A stretch of 64,000 bases of DNA from PMG-095 sp049324695 (GTDB taxonomy: Bacteria; Myxococcota_A; Polyangia; Polyangiales; Polyangiaceae): positions 1 through 64,000 of the forward strand of contig JBMOMJ010000020.1 in NCBI GenBank assembly GCA_049324695.1. The letters run 5' to 3'. A program made the translations under genes and the position numbers. Numbering within the stretch: the stretch's first letter is position 1; each line of letters starts with the position of its first letter. The notes beneath the pieces were generated by a model. That model was given only the letters and a program-made list of their open reading frames with translations, had not been told where the DNA came from and made no database searches. This document shows, piece after piece, positions 17,953-27,222 of the stretch.

Positions 17953-20306
17953 ACATGATCGAAACCAGGAAGCCGCGCGTTCTGGTGGTGGACGATGAGC
18001 CGCAGATTTTGGTGGCGCTCGAGGATCTGTTGGCGAACCGCTTCTCCGTGCTGAAGACAGAGTCGCCCGAACATGCGCTCGATCTCATGTCGACCAGCGA
18101 CGACATCGCCGTGCTGATCACCGACCAGCGCATGCCACGCATGACGGGCGACGCGCTGCTCTCGCGCATCGGACCATCGCGGCTCACGCTGAAGATCCTG
18201 CTGACCGGCTACGCCGATCTGTCCGCGGTGATTCGCGCCGTGAATGAGGGTCGCATCTTCGCCTATGTCACCAAACCGTGGGATCCGGATGATCTGCGAT
18301 TGAAAGTCGATAAGGCGGCAGAGCATTTTCAAATCGCGCAGGAGCTCGCCTACGAGCGCAAGCTGTTACACGACTTGATGGACAACATTCCGGACGGCAT
18401 CTACTTCAAAGACACGGATCTGAAGTTTCGCCGCGCCAACCGTGCCTTCGCTGGCGGTCTCGGCTGCTCTCCGGATGATCTGGTGGGCAAGCGCCTGGAG
18501 GATGTATCCAAAGCCCCTGCGCTGCTGGAAGCGGCGCGCGTCGAGGAGAGCGGGGTGCTGCGCCAAGGCGAGCCCGTGCGCGACGTGGTGCGCGAATATC
18601 ACAACGGGACCGCACGTCGCTTCCTGTCCGAGACGAAGGCACCCATCCGCTTGGAGAGCGGTGAGATCAGCGGCCTGGTCGGCATCTCACGCGACGTGAC
18701 CGAGCGCATCGAGAGCCAAGAAGCGCTGCGCATCGGAGAGCAGCGATTCCGCGAGCAGTCGCTGATGCTGGATTCGATACTGAACAGCATGGGCGACGCC
18801 GTAGTAGCGGCAGATAGCTCGGGGCGCTTTTTGGTCTACAACCGCCAAGCCGAGCGCCTGCTCGGGCCGCGTCCGAAGAACCTACGCGCGGACGAGTGGG
18901 CGCGCGAGCTTCCAATGGTCGTGAACGATCGCCTCAGCAAAGTGAGCGCGAACGCACCCGGCGATGGCGACAACCCGCTAGTCGCCGCCATGTACGGCAA
19001 GGAAATCGAGGAAATCGAGCTGTCGTTGCAGAACGACTCTGGCACACGCATCACGGTCGCGTTACGAGCCACGCCGCTCATCGGGGTGGGAGGTGCCTTG
19101 CTCGGTGGTATCGCCCTGATTCGCGACGTGACCCAGCGACGCGAGCTCGAACAGCAGCTGCGCCATGCTCAAAAGATGGAGGGCATTGGCCAACTTGCCG
19201 GTGGCGTCGCGCACGATTTCAACAACTTGCTGGCGGTAATCAAGAGCTACGGCGAGCTTTTGTTGCGCGATTTGAAGGACGACACCACCAAAACCGAAGA
19301 TCTCGAGCAGCTACTCCACGCGGCAAATCGCGGCGCTGCGCTCACGCGCCAGCTGCTCACCTTCAGCCGTCGCCAGGTCGTGCAACCGCGGCTTTTGCAG
19401 CTGAACGAGGTGGTGGTCAGCATCGAGAAGATGTTGCGGCGCATCATCGGCGAAGACATCGATCTCGTGACGTCGCTCGCGCCAGACCTAGATTTGGTGA
19501 AGGCGGACGCCGGGCAGATCGAGCAGGTGCTACTGAATTTGGCCGTCAATGCGCGCGACGCCATGCCGGACGGCGGCAAGCTCACGGTAGAGACAGCCAA
19601 CGTTCACTTGGCGAGCGGCTACGCCGACTCGGACTCCAACGTGGCCGAAGGCGACTACGTGATGGTCGCAGTCAGCGATACCGGCAGTGGAATGAGCGAA
19701 GAGATTCGCAAGCATATCTTCGAGCCGTTCTTCACCACCAAGGAAGTGGGTAAAGGTACCGGGCTCGGCCTCTCCACGGTGTACGGCATCGTGCAGCAAA
19801 GCGGAGGTCACATTTGGGTGTACAGCGAGCTGAAGCAGGGCACCGCCTTCAAGATCTACTTCCCGCGCGCGAGCGGCAGTATTCCCGCGCGAGCCCTTAG
19901 CAAGCAGCTGCCTTCGCGTGCCAAAGTGGACCGCACGATCCTGCTGGTCGAGGATGACGACGCCGTGCGGCGTGTCGCTTCACGCATTTTGCGCGAGAGC
20001 GGCTACACTGTGTTGGAAACGCGGCACGCTGGCGAGGCGCGCAAGATTTGTGAGGAACGGGGCAGCGAGCTCGCGTTGCTCCTCACCGACGTGGTCATGC
20101 CCGGCGTGAGCGGCCCAAAGCTCGCCGAAGAGCTGACCGCGCTGCTGCCGCACCTGCGGGTGCTGTACATGTCCGGGTTCCCGGGCGCAGCCGTGGTGCA
20201 TTCGGGCGCATTACGCCCGGGTGCAAACTGCATCGAAAAGCCATTTTCTCCAGCGTCCCTCGTCGACAAGATCGAAGAAGTTTTGGCAACACGCGACAGC
20301 AACTAG
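17949..20306 (+). CDS. Hybrid histidine kinase: REC-PAS-PAS-HisKA-HATPase-REC
   Basis: A 785-residue soluble hybrid kinase. The N-terminal receiver (about 10-127) has VLVVDDEPQIL, VLITDQRMPRMTGD and YVTKPWDPDDL, like RpfG-type receivers. Two PAS domains follow (about 138-255 and 270-394). The HisKA motif GQLAGGVAHDFNNLLAV (His near 420) is of the HDFNN class. HATPase (about 518-640) shows NARDAMPDGG, VSDTGSGM and GTGLGLSTVYGIV. The C-terminal receiver (about 663-780) has TILLVEDDDAVR, LLTDVVMPGVSG and CIEKPFSP. ATG overlaps the previous stop (ATGA). No DNA-binding, GGDEF or HD-GYP output is encoded in the operon. The stop codon falls inside the left terminus of the structured element at 20303-20482. 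Confidence 0.93.
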   Translation: MNMIETRKPRVLVVDDEPQILVALEDLLANRFSVLKTESPEHALDLMSTSDDIAVLITDQRMPRMTGDALLSRIGPSRLTLKILLTGYADLSAVIRAVNEGRIFAYVTKPWDPDDLRLKVDKAAEHFQIAQELAYERKLLHDLMDNIPDGIYFKDTDLKFRRANRAFAGGLGCSPDDLVGKRLEDVSKAPALLEAARVEESGVLRQGEPVRDVVREYHNGTARRFLSETKAPIRLESGEISGLVGISRDVTERIESQEALRIGEQRFREQSLMLDSILNSMGDAVVAADSSGRFLVYNRQAERLLGPRPKNLRADEWARELPMVVNDRLSKVSANAPGDGDNPLVAAMYGKEIEEIELSLQNDSGTRITVALRATPLIGVGGALLGGIALIRDVTQRRELEQQLRHAQKMEGIGQLAGGVAHDFNNLLAVIKSYGELLLRDLKDDTTKTEDLEQLLHAANRGAALTRQLLTFSRRQVVQPRLLQLNEVVVSIEKMLRRIIGEDIDLVTSLAPDLDLVKADAGQIEQVLLNLAVNARDAMPDGGKLTVETANVHLASGYADSDSNVAEGDYVMVAVSDTGSGMSEEIRKHIFEPFFTTKEVGKGTGLGLSTVYGIVQQSGGHIWVYSELKQGTAFKIYFPRASGSIPARALSKQLPSRAKVDRTILLVEDDDAVRRVASRILRESGYTVLETRHAGEARKICEERGSELALLLTDVVMPGVSGPKLAEELTALLPHLRVLYMSGFPGAAVVHSGALRPGANCIEKPFSPASLVDKIEEVLATRDSN

Positions 20307-20482
20307 TGCACCGCGTATGAGATACGCGCAATCATCGCGGGCGATGATTGTCCCGCTTGCGCGGGGTGCACTATCCCTAGTTTGTGGCTGGGGCTGCGCC
20401 CCAGACCCCAGCATCCGCTTCGCGTCCGCTGCTAGTGCAGCGCTCAGAAAGGTTGATCCTATCTCACATGCGCTGCACTAGC
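20303..20482. repeat. MITE-like element with imperfect terminal inverted repeats and internal hairpins
   Basis: About 180 bp bounded by CTAGTGCACCGC (20303-20314) and GCGCTGCACTAG (20470-20481). When the right end is reverse-complemented, about 24 of the first 31 bases match the left end. Inside are several near-perfect hairpins: CGCGTAT/ATACGCG (20312-20328), CAATCATCGC/GCGATGATTG (20329-20350) and CTGGGGC/GCCCCAG (20388-20404). A 13-bp stem, GCTAGTGCAGCGC/GCGCTGCACTAGC, spans 20431-20443 and 20470-20482. No protein is encoded and no clear target duplication is visible. The left end contains the stop codon of the upstream kinase gene. It may be a non-autonomous mobile element or act as an RNA end-structure for the kinase operon. 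Confidence 0.6.
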
Positions 20483-20525
20483 GCCGAGCGAGCGCTGCGG
20501 CGTGAATTCTGCGATGCTGCGGCGC

Positions 20526-20984
20526 ATGTCGGAGCATCGCGCTAGCGTCGAGTGGTCTAGGTTGGAAGAGGACTTCACGCCCAGCTTTTCGCGCGATCAT
20601 GCGGTGGCATTTGGAAGTGGGCAGAGCCTCGCGCTGTCGGCGACGGCGGAGTACCGAGGTAACGCCGAGCGCGTGAACCCGGAGGAGCTCTTGGTCGCGG
20701 CGCTCGCCAGCTGCCACATGCTGACGTTCCTCGCGCTCGCTGCGCGCTCTGGCATCGTCGTCGACAGCTACCGCGACGACGCCAGCGGAGTGCTCGAGAG
20801 GAACGCGGAAGGCAAGATGTCCGTTACACGCGTTACGCTGCGCCCGCAGGTAAAGTTTCGGGCCGAGCCGCCGCCCTCAGCGCAGGAACAAAGCGCGTTG
20901 CACGAAAAGGCGCATCGGGGCTGCTTCATCGCCAGCTCGGTAAAGACCGAAGTGAGCGTGGAATTACCGATTGAGTCTGGTTGA
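20526..20984 (+). CDS. OsmC family peroxiredoxin-like protein
   Basis: A small protein (152 residues from ATG 20526, with an alternative ATG at 20514) of the OsmC/Ohr superfamily. These proteins reduce organic hydroperoxides with a pair of conserved Cys residues. Both are present: Cys in LLVAALASCHMLTFLALAAR and Cys in HEKAHRGCFIASSVK. The N-terminal HRASVEWSRLEEDF and VNPEELLVAAL match the general OsmC subgroup rather than Ohr. The start MSEHRASVEW is typical, though no strong ribosome site is visible. It stands just after the structured spacer that ends the kinase operon. Its reductant and exact substrate are unknown. Confidence 0.88.
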   Translation: MSEHRASVEWSRLEEDFTPSFSRDHAVAFGSGQSLALSATAEYRGNAERVNPEELLVAALASCHMLTFLALAARSGIVVDSYRDDASGVLERNAEGKMSVTRVTLRPQVKFRAEPPPSAQEQSALHEKAHRGCFIASSVKTEVSVELPIESG

Positions 20985-21096
20985 TCGCCGCGTGCTCACG
21001 CGCGCCACACTTTTCATGCACGCCACAGCGTCGCGTGCCCCCCCCCTGCGCAAGCGCGCAACCGGTATTATATGTTTCGAGTACGAGGTCACTCGC

Positions 21097-21714
21097 ATGA
21101 ACGATTCGATTCGATTGCACGCCTTCGGCGCACTGAAACGCCTATGGCTTGGCCTATTTCTCGCTGTATTTGCACTGTCGGCGTCCGGCTGCGGCTACAA
21201 CGAGGTCGTCGAGCGCGACGAAGACGTGAAGGCGGCCTGGGCGGAGGTGCAGAACCAATACAAGCGCCGCAGCGACCTGGTTCCAAACCTGGTCAAGGTC
21301 GTCAAGGGCGCGGGCCAATTCGAGCAAGAGACGCTCACCAAGGTGGTGGAGGCCCGCTCGAAGGTCGCCGGCATCAAGGTGGACGCGAGTACCATCGAAG
21401 ATCCGAGCAAGCTCAAGGCCTTCGAACAGGCACAAGGCGAGCTTTCGGGCGCGCTTTCGCGGCTTTTGGTCGTGGCGGAGCGTTACCCAGAGCTGAAGGC
21501 GACGGATGCCTACCGGGACTTGCAGGCGCAACTCGAAGGCACTGAAAACCGCATCGCAGTCGCACGCAAACGCTACATCGATGATGTTGCGGAATACAAC
21601 AAGGTGGTCGCACGTTTTCCGACCAGCATCGGCGCCAGCATGCGTGGCATGAAGTCGCGGCCCACGTTCGAGGGCACTCCAGGCCTCGAAAAGGCGCCTG
21701 AAGTCAATCTGTGA
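21097..21714 (+). CDS. lemA: LemA family lipoprotein
   Basis: A 205-residue LemA-family protein. The signal peptide ends at LSASGC, giving a lipidated Cys. It continues into the conserved LemA segment YNEVVERDEDVKAAWAEVQN, then YKRRSDLVPNLVKVVKG, and a long antiparallel helical bundle to YNKVVARFP. ATG at 21097 has GAGG eight bases upstream, in a spacer that also carries the AT-rich CCGGTATTATATG. LemA proteins are commonly encoded with TPM-domain proteins, as here, and are linked to envelope maintenance, but their biochemical role is unsettled. The stop overlaps the next start (GTGA), so the three genes are co-translated. Confidence 0.92.
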   Translation: MNDSIRLHAFGALKRLWLGLFLAVFALSASGCGYNEVVERDEDVKAAWAEVQNQYKRRSDLVPNLVKVVKGAGQFEQETLTKVVEARSKVAGIKVDASTIEDPSKLKAFEQAQGELSGALSRLLVVAERYPELKATDAYRDLQAQLEGTENRIAVARKRYIDDVAEYNKVVARFPTSIGASMRGMKSRPTFEGTPGLEKAPEVNL

Positions 21715-22583
21715 CCTCCGCCGCGTTGAGCATGCCGCGAACTGGGGCGAGACGCGCGTTCGCCTGGCTCCCGCTGATCGGCTTTCTGTGCGCGCTTTGG
21801 TTGGCGCTACTGCCGCGCCTGGCTTTCGCGCGCGACGTGCCACCACTCGAAGGGCGTGTGAACGATCACGCGCACCTCTTGTCCAGCGCGGAAGCTAGGC
21901 GCTTGGAACAGCGCTTGGCCGAGTACGAGCGGTCGAGCGGGCACCAGTTCGCGCTGCTCACTTTGGATTCGCTGGAGGGTGACGCGCTCGAAAGTTTCTC
22001 GATTCGCGTGGTCGAAGCCTGGCAGCTCGGCAAGAAGCGCCAAGATGACGGCCTCTTGATGCTGATCGTCAAAGGCGATCGCAAAGTGCGCATCGAAGTC
22101 GGCTACGGCCTCGAAGGCACGCTGACCGATGCGCTCACGTCACGCGTCGTGCGCAATGTGCTTTCGCCGGCTTTCCGCCAGGGCAACTACGCCGCTGGCA
22201 TCGAGCGCGCGTTCGAAAGCTTGATGGCGGCTGCCTCCGACGGGCAAGTGCCAGCGCGCGGCATGGACGACGCGCGAGCCAAGGCGCGCCCGAGCGCCTC
22301 GATTGGAAAGTTGTTTGCGCTGATGCTCACCGCCGGGCCGCTGCTCTTGTTCTTGCTGGTAATCTTGTTCGTCAGCCGCGCCGGCGGAGGTGGCCGGCGT
22401 CGTGGTTACGGTGGTTGGCCCGGTGGAGGCTACTCCTGGGGCGGCGGTTCGCGTGGCTGGAGCGGAGGTGGCTTTGGTGGCGGTGGTTTCGGCGGAGGTA
22501 GCTTTGGAGGTGGTGGCGGCGGAGGCGGGTTTTCAGGCGGTGGTGGTGGCTTCGGCGGCGGAGGCGCTTCGGGCTCATGGTAA
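21711..22583 (+). CDS. TPM-domain membrane protein with Gly-rich tail (YgcG-like)
   Basis: A 290-residue protein. An N-terminal signal (about 15-40) precedes a TPM domain (about 44-185) beginning PPLEGRVNDHAHLLSSAEA and containing KRQDDGLLMLIVKGDRKVR and EVGYGLEGTLTDA, the standard family signatures. A transmembrane helix follows (about 200-222). The C-terminal 65 residues are almost all Gly/Ser/aromatic (GGGFGGGSFGGGGG type), ending GGGASGSW. This layout is standard for the partner of LemA. The start is GTG at 21711 overlapping the lemA stop; an in-frame ATG at 21732 is possible. TPM domains have reported phosphatase or chaperone-like roles, so function should be treated as open. Confidence 0.88.
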   Translation: MTSAALSMPRTGARRAFAWLPLIGFLCALWLALLPRLAFARDVPPLEGRVNDHAHLLSSAEARRLEQRLAEYERSSGHQFALLTLDSLEGDALESFSIRVVEAWQLGKKRQDDGLLMLIVKGDRKVRIEVGYGLEGTLTDALTSRVVRNVLSPAFRQGNYAAGIERAFESLMAAASDGQVPARGMDDARAKARPSASIGKLFALMLTAGPLLLFLLVILFVSRAGGGGRRRGYGGWPGGGYSWGGGSRGWSGGGFGGGGFGGGSFGGGGGGGGFSGGGGGFGGGGASGSW

Positions 22584-23200
22584 CGCCACTGCTTTCGGAT
22601 GCTGATCGGCAGCGCATCGAGTCGGCGATCCACAGCATCGAGCAAAAGAGTTCGCTCGAATTGGTGGTGGCGGTGGTGGGACGCTCGGCGGATTACTGGC
22701 AGTGGCGTGTGCTGCTGGCGGTGTGCACTGGGCTCAGCGCAGGCTTTGCCGCGCTCGAGTGGGCCCCCATTCCTCCCCTGTGGGCGCTGGTGCTGCAGTT
22801 ACCCATTGGCGCGCTCGCCTACCTTGCGTTGGGCGTCAGCGGGCTGCACCGCAGCCTAATTCCAGAGCGGGCATCGCTGGCCGCGGTGCAGGCCTACGCC
22901 TTCAGACTATTCGCCGAGCGCGGCCTACATCACACGCACGAGCACACAGGGCTCTTGATATTGGTGTCCGCGTTGGAGCGACGCGTAGTGATCTTGGGTG
23001 ACTCCGGTCTGCACGCACGCATTGGTGAATCAGGCTGGAGCGAATATGTGGCTCACCTGGTGCAACGGCTACGTGAAGGGCGCGCCGCAGAGGGAATTTT
23101 GGAGGTCATCGCGCGCGTCGAAGCCAAGCTGGCAGCCGAGTTTCCGAGGCGCACCGATGACGCCGACGAGCTGCCCAACGCCGTCATCGTGCATCCCTGA
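22577..23200 (+). CDS. TPM-domain membrane protein, second paralogue
   Basis: A 207-residue protein whose start overlaps the end of the previous gene (ATGGTAA). It lacks a signal peptide. It begins with a short TPM-like segment (LSDADRQRIESAIHSIEQKS and LELVVAVVG), followed by two transmembrane helices (about 43-62 and 66-88). The rest of the TPM fold follows, including TGLLILVSALERRVVILGD and a long C-terminal helix. This split TPM layout with an internal helical hairpin is known from proteins encoded next to LemA/YgcG. It probably forms an envelope complex with the two upstream products; that is inference from order and overlap. Confidence 0.82.
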   Translation: MVTPLLSDADRQRIESAIHSIEQKSSLELVVAVVGRSADYWQWRVLLAVCTGLSAGFAALEWAPIPPLWALVLQLPIGALAYLALGVSGLHRSLIPERASLAAVQAYAFRLFAERGLHHTHEHTGLLILVSALERRVVILGDSGLHARIGESGWSEYVAHLVQRLREGRAAEGILEVIARVEAKLAAEFPRRTDDADELPNAVIVHP

Positions 23201-23204
23201 AACT

Positions 23205-24572
<1,368 letters not shown>

Positions 24573-24620
24573 GATGAAACGGCACTTCAGGCGCGTGCCG
24601 TGGTAAGCCCGTGTAGTCGA

Positions 24621-25340
24621 ATGAGCGACGTCAACCTGACTGCCATCAGCCGAAAGCTCGCCAAGGTGCTGGATCAGCAGCGCTTCTCCGCACCCACTGC
24701 ATACGTCTATAATCCTTTGGTTTACGCACGTTTACCGCATGAGGCCTACCTGGATCGATATGGCAGCGGGCTGGGTCGCGTGCTCCTGATGGGCATGAAC
24801 CCAGGGCCGTTCGGGATGGCCCAGACGGGTGTTCCCTTCGGCGACGTGAGCATGGTGCGCGACTACCTGGGCATCGAAGCCAAGGTTCAGTCTCCGAAAC
24901 TCGAGCATCCGCAACGGCCGGTGCTCGGGTTTGCTTGCAAACGCAGCGAGGTCAGCGGCACGCGCTTGTGGGGTTGGGCGCGCGATCGCTATCCAGACGC
25001 GCGCGACTTCTTCAAGCGCTTTTTCGTGGTGAACTATTGCCCGCTCGCGTTCATCGAGGAGAGCGGGAAAAATCGAACACCAGACAAGCTTCCGGCGGCG
25101 GAACAGCAGCCGTTGCTTCACGCTTGCGATGCAGCGCTACGCGAGATCGTCCAAGAGCTGAAACCATCGTTGGTAGTCGGCGTGGGAGCCTTCGCTGAAG
25201 CGAGCGCGCGACGGGCACTCGCCGATCTGAAGGTGCCCATCGGGTCGATTCTGCATCCGAGCCCGGCGAGCCCCAAGGCGAACGCAGGTTGGGCGCGGCT
25301 CGCTGAAGCGGAGCTGGGCGCGCTCGGCGTCACGCTGTAA
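24621..25340 (+). CDS. SMUG1-type uracil-DNA glycosylase
   Basis: A 239-residue base-excision repair enzyme. Residues 58-70 read GMNPGPFGMAQTG, the signature of the SMUG1 branch of the uracil-DNA glycosylase superfamily, followed by VPFGDVSMVRDYLG. The second active-site motif near residue 214, HPSPASPKANAGW, supplies the conserved His. The family excises uracil and 5-hydroxymethyluracil from single- and double-stranded DNA. ATG at 24621 is chosen because similarity begins there; the same frame runs back through the divergent kinase gene to 24267 but is not coding. SMUG1 occurs in vertebrates and in scattered bacterial groups. Confidence 0.92.
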   Translation: MSDVNLTAISRKLAKVLDQQRFSAPTAYVYNPLVYARLPHEAYLDRYGSGLGRVLLMGMNPGPFGMAQTGVPFGDVSMVRDYLGIEAKVQSPKLEHPQRPVLGFACKRSEVSGTRLWGWARDRYPDARDFFKRFFVVNYCPLAFIEESGKNRTPDKLPAAEQQPLLHACDAALREIVQELKPSLVVGVGAFAEASARRALADLKVPIGSILHPSPASPKANAGWARLAEAELGALGVTL

Positions 25341-25626
25341 CGCTCGGTATCACGCCGTGGCGCTGAGCACGGTCGCGCGCTGGGCACGACCTTGACGCGG
25401 AGCGCGGCGCGGACACTAGTCCGGCGCCGAAAAGGCTTTCTGGAGGGATGGCCAATCTTGTGGGGTTTGCTCGACCGTTCGTCCGAAGGGCGGCCAGCGG
25501 GCGTCCAAACTTGCGTGCCGCGCAGCTGCTTCCGGCGCGGCGCTGGCTTCTACTCGCGGTCTAGGCTAACTGAGGGCGCGGGTTCGTCGGTCCTCTGGTT
25601 CGATCCGGCTGGCTCAAAGAGGTTTC
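25341..25626. other. Intergenic region upstream of lgt
   Basis: This 286-bp spacer follows the glycosylase gene and should hold the lgt promoter. It has no clear hairpin terminator and no convincing gene. A TTCGATC heptamer near 25600 resembles a tRNA T-loop, but the flanking bases do not pair, so no tRNA is called. Confidence 0.4.
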
Positions 25627-26907
25627 ATGCTTCCCACCGTCGACTGGAACGTCGATCCAGAGTTCATCAAGCTGCCGCGCGACGGCGTAGCCATTGCCCT
25701 CGGGGCGTTCGCGGGCCTTTCGTTTTTGTACGGGCTTGCGAAGAAGGCCAGCGACCAATTAGTGAGCGGCTTGTTCTTCGCCGGGCTCGCGATCGTGGTC
25801 GCGAAGTTCATGCCGCAGAGCTACGGCATTCGCTACTACAGCTTACTGTTCGTTGCTGTGTTCTTGGGCGGCCACGCGCTGCTCAAGTGGCAAATCGTGC
25901 GCGGCGGTGGACCGGCGGAAGATGCCAACGACTTCATCGTGTACGGCGTGCTCGGCGTGTTGCTCGGCGCACGCCTCGGTCACGTGCTGTTTTACGATCT
26001 CGACAAGGCGCTCGAGAACCCCGTGTGGGTGCTCGAGATCTGGACCGGCGGACTTGCGAGCCACGGCGCGGTGTTGGGCCTCATCACGGCCATGTTCCTG
26101 TTCACCAAGCGGCGCGGGATCTCCTTCTTGGAAGGTTCGGATCGCTTTGCATTCTCTGCTGCGCTGGGCGCAACGTTGGTGCGCCTAGGCAACCTGCTGA
26201 ACTCGGAAATCGTGGGCAAGAAGACGGACGGCACCTGGGGCTTCCGTTTCCCACGCTTCGATCACGAGACGCCAGCACCGCTGCGTCATCCAAGCCAAAT
26301 TTACGAAATTGTGCTCGGGCTAACGGTGCTCGGGCTCTTGTTTGTGATCGACCGACGACTCGGCAAGGAGAAGCGGCCGCGTGGAGCCCTGATTTCAGCC
26401 TTTTTCTTGATGTACTTCTGCGGACGTTTCGGCGTCGAGTTCTTCAAGGAGTACGACGGCATCTCGCCCGACTCGCCGTTGCGCATGGGTCAGATTCTGA
26501 GCATTCCTGGAATCTTGTTGGGGCTCTACGGCCTGTCTTGGTCGTTCAAGAAGCGCATCCCCGCCGGCTGGCCCCATGCTGAACTACCTCCCGATGCCAC
26601 CGCGGCCGATAAGAGGTCCGACGAGGAAGAAGACGAAGACGAAGACGAAGACGAGGCGGATGAGGCGGATGAGGCGGACGACGATCGCGACGAGGAAGAG
26701 GACGAGGCGGACGACGACGATCGCGACGAAGCGGACGATGCGGAAGAGGGCGATGAGGAGGAGGACGAGGAAGCCAAACGTCCACGTCGCAAAGTCCCGA
26801 ACAAGTCGACAATCCGGGAATCCGAGAAGAAGGCGGCGGACTCAGCGGATCCCGATGTGGAATCGGAGTTCGACGAACAGGGCCGGCTCAAGCGCGTTCG
26901 CGAGTGA
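25627..26907 (+). CDS. lgt: Prolipoprotein diacylglyceryl transferase with acidic C-terminal extension
   Basis: Lgt transfers diacylglycerol from phosphatidylglycerol to the lipobox Cys of prolipoproteins in the inner membrane. About the first 320 residues are a normal multi-spanning Lgt: ARLGHVLFYDL, WTGGLASHGAVLG, ATLVRLGNLLNSEIVG (matching the RxGNxxNxE signature), RHPSQIYE and FCGRFGVEFFKEYDG. The enzyme is extended by about 100 residues. Residues about 330-385 are almost solely Asp/Glu with some Ala/Arg, then comes a Lys/Arg/Glu-rich end (KKAADSADPDVESE). The tail would lie in the cytoplasm and is not part of the known fold. The many lipoproteins in this window are presumptive substrates. 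Confidence 0.93.
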   Translation: MLPTVDWNVDPEFIKLPRDGVAIALGAFAGLSFLYGLAKKASDQLVSGLFFAGLAIVVAKFMPQSYGIRYYSLLFVAVFLGGHALLKWQIVRGGGPAEDANDFIVYGVLGVLLGARLGHVLFYDLDKALENPVWVLEIWTGGLASHGAVLGLITAMFLFTKRRGISFLEGSDRFAFSAALGATLVRLGNLLNSEIVGKKTDGTWGFRFPRFDHETPAPLRHPSQIYEIVLGLTVLGLLFVIDRRLGKEKRPRGALISAFFLMYFCGRFGVEFFKEYDGISPDSPLRMGQILSIPGILLGLYGLSWSFKKRIPAGWPHAELPPDATAADKRSDEEEDEDEDEDEADEADEADDDRDEEEDEADDDDRDEADDAEEGDEEEDEEAKRPRRKVPNKSTIRESEKKAADSADPDVESEFDEQGRLKRVRE

Positions 26908-26960
26908 GTGAGTCGAGCGCTGCGCGCGCGAGCACGACGCCGGGGGGAAGGCAATGCTCA

Positions 26961-26974
26961 AACCCACGTGGGTT
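26961..26974. repeat. Perfect 14-bp palindrome AACCCACGTGGGTT
   Basis: An exact self-complementary 14-mer in the convergent lgt/dapB spacer, followed by a partial echo (CGACGTGGGTC, 26975-26985). It may form a small cruciform or transcript hairpin. Its position downstream of both genes argues against an operator. Confidence 0.45.
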
Positions 26975-27007
26975 CGACGTGGGTCTTGCGGTGACGGGCA
27001 GCGCGCG

Positions 27008-27037
27008 CACGGTGCAGTGCTCGCCGCTTGGCGGGGG
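27008..27037 (-). repeat. Diverged remote copy of the 41-bp hairpin repeat
   Basis: In inverted orientation relative to 133-255, this stretch matches about 25 of 30 bases of the repeat unit, including the core TGCTCGCCGCTT. The hairpin arms are partly degraded (GCCGC/GCGGG). It shows that the repeat is dispersed in the genome. Confidence 0.55.
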
Positions 27038-27222
27038 CGCGTGACGTGCGGGGTTACGGCGCGGGCTGACGTGCAGCGGCGCGGCGTTCATACAAAAGCG
27101 GGGCGCGTGCGCGGCCCTGGACCCGCATGGCGCGCTAAGAGCAGGCCAGACGTGGGCGGCGCCGGAATTCGCGCCCTTGACGGTGTTGCGCCCACCCAAA
27201 CCAGAACGCGAAGTCGTGGCGT

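Larger units (their letters stand above)
26908..27222. other. Convergent spacer between lgt and dapB, with palindrome and remote repeat copy
   Basis: This 315-bp GC-rich stretch lies between two convergent genes. It has no intrinsic terminator with a T-run. It holds a perfect 14-bp palindrome (26961-26974) and a diverged inverted copy of the window's 41-bp repeat (27008-27037). The minus-strand reading frame across it has an Arg/Pro-rich composition typical of non-coding GC-rich DNA. Confidence 0.5.

Noticed and set aside
20388..20404. Intrinsic terminator of the kinase operon
   Set aside because: The CTGGGGC/GCCCCAG hairpin has no T-run after it; it is better seen as part of the larger inverted-repeat element.
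25595..25625. tRNA-like T-loop (TTCGATC)
   Set aside because: The five bases on each side do not pair, and no acceptor, D or anticodon arm can be drawn.
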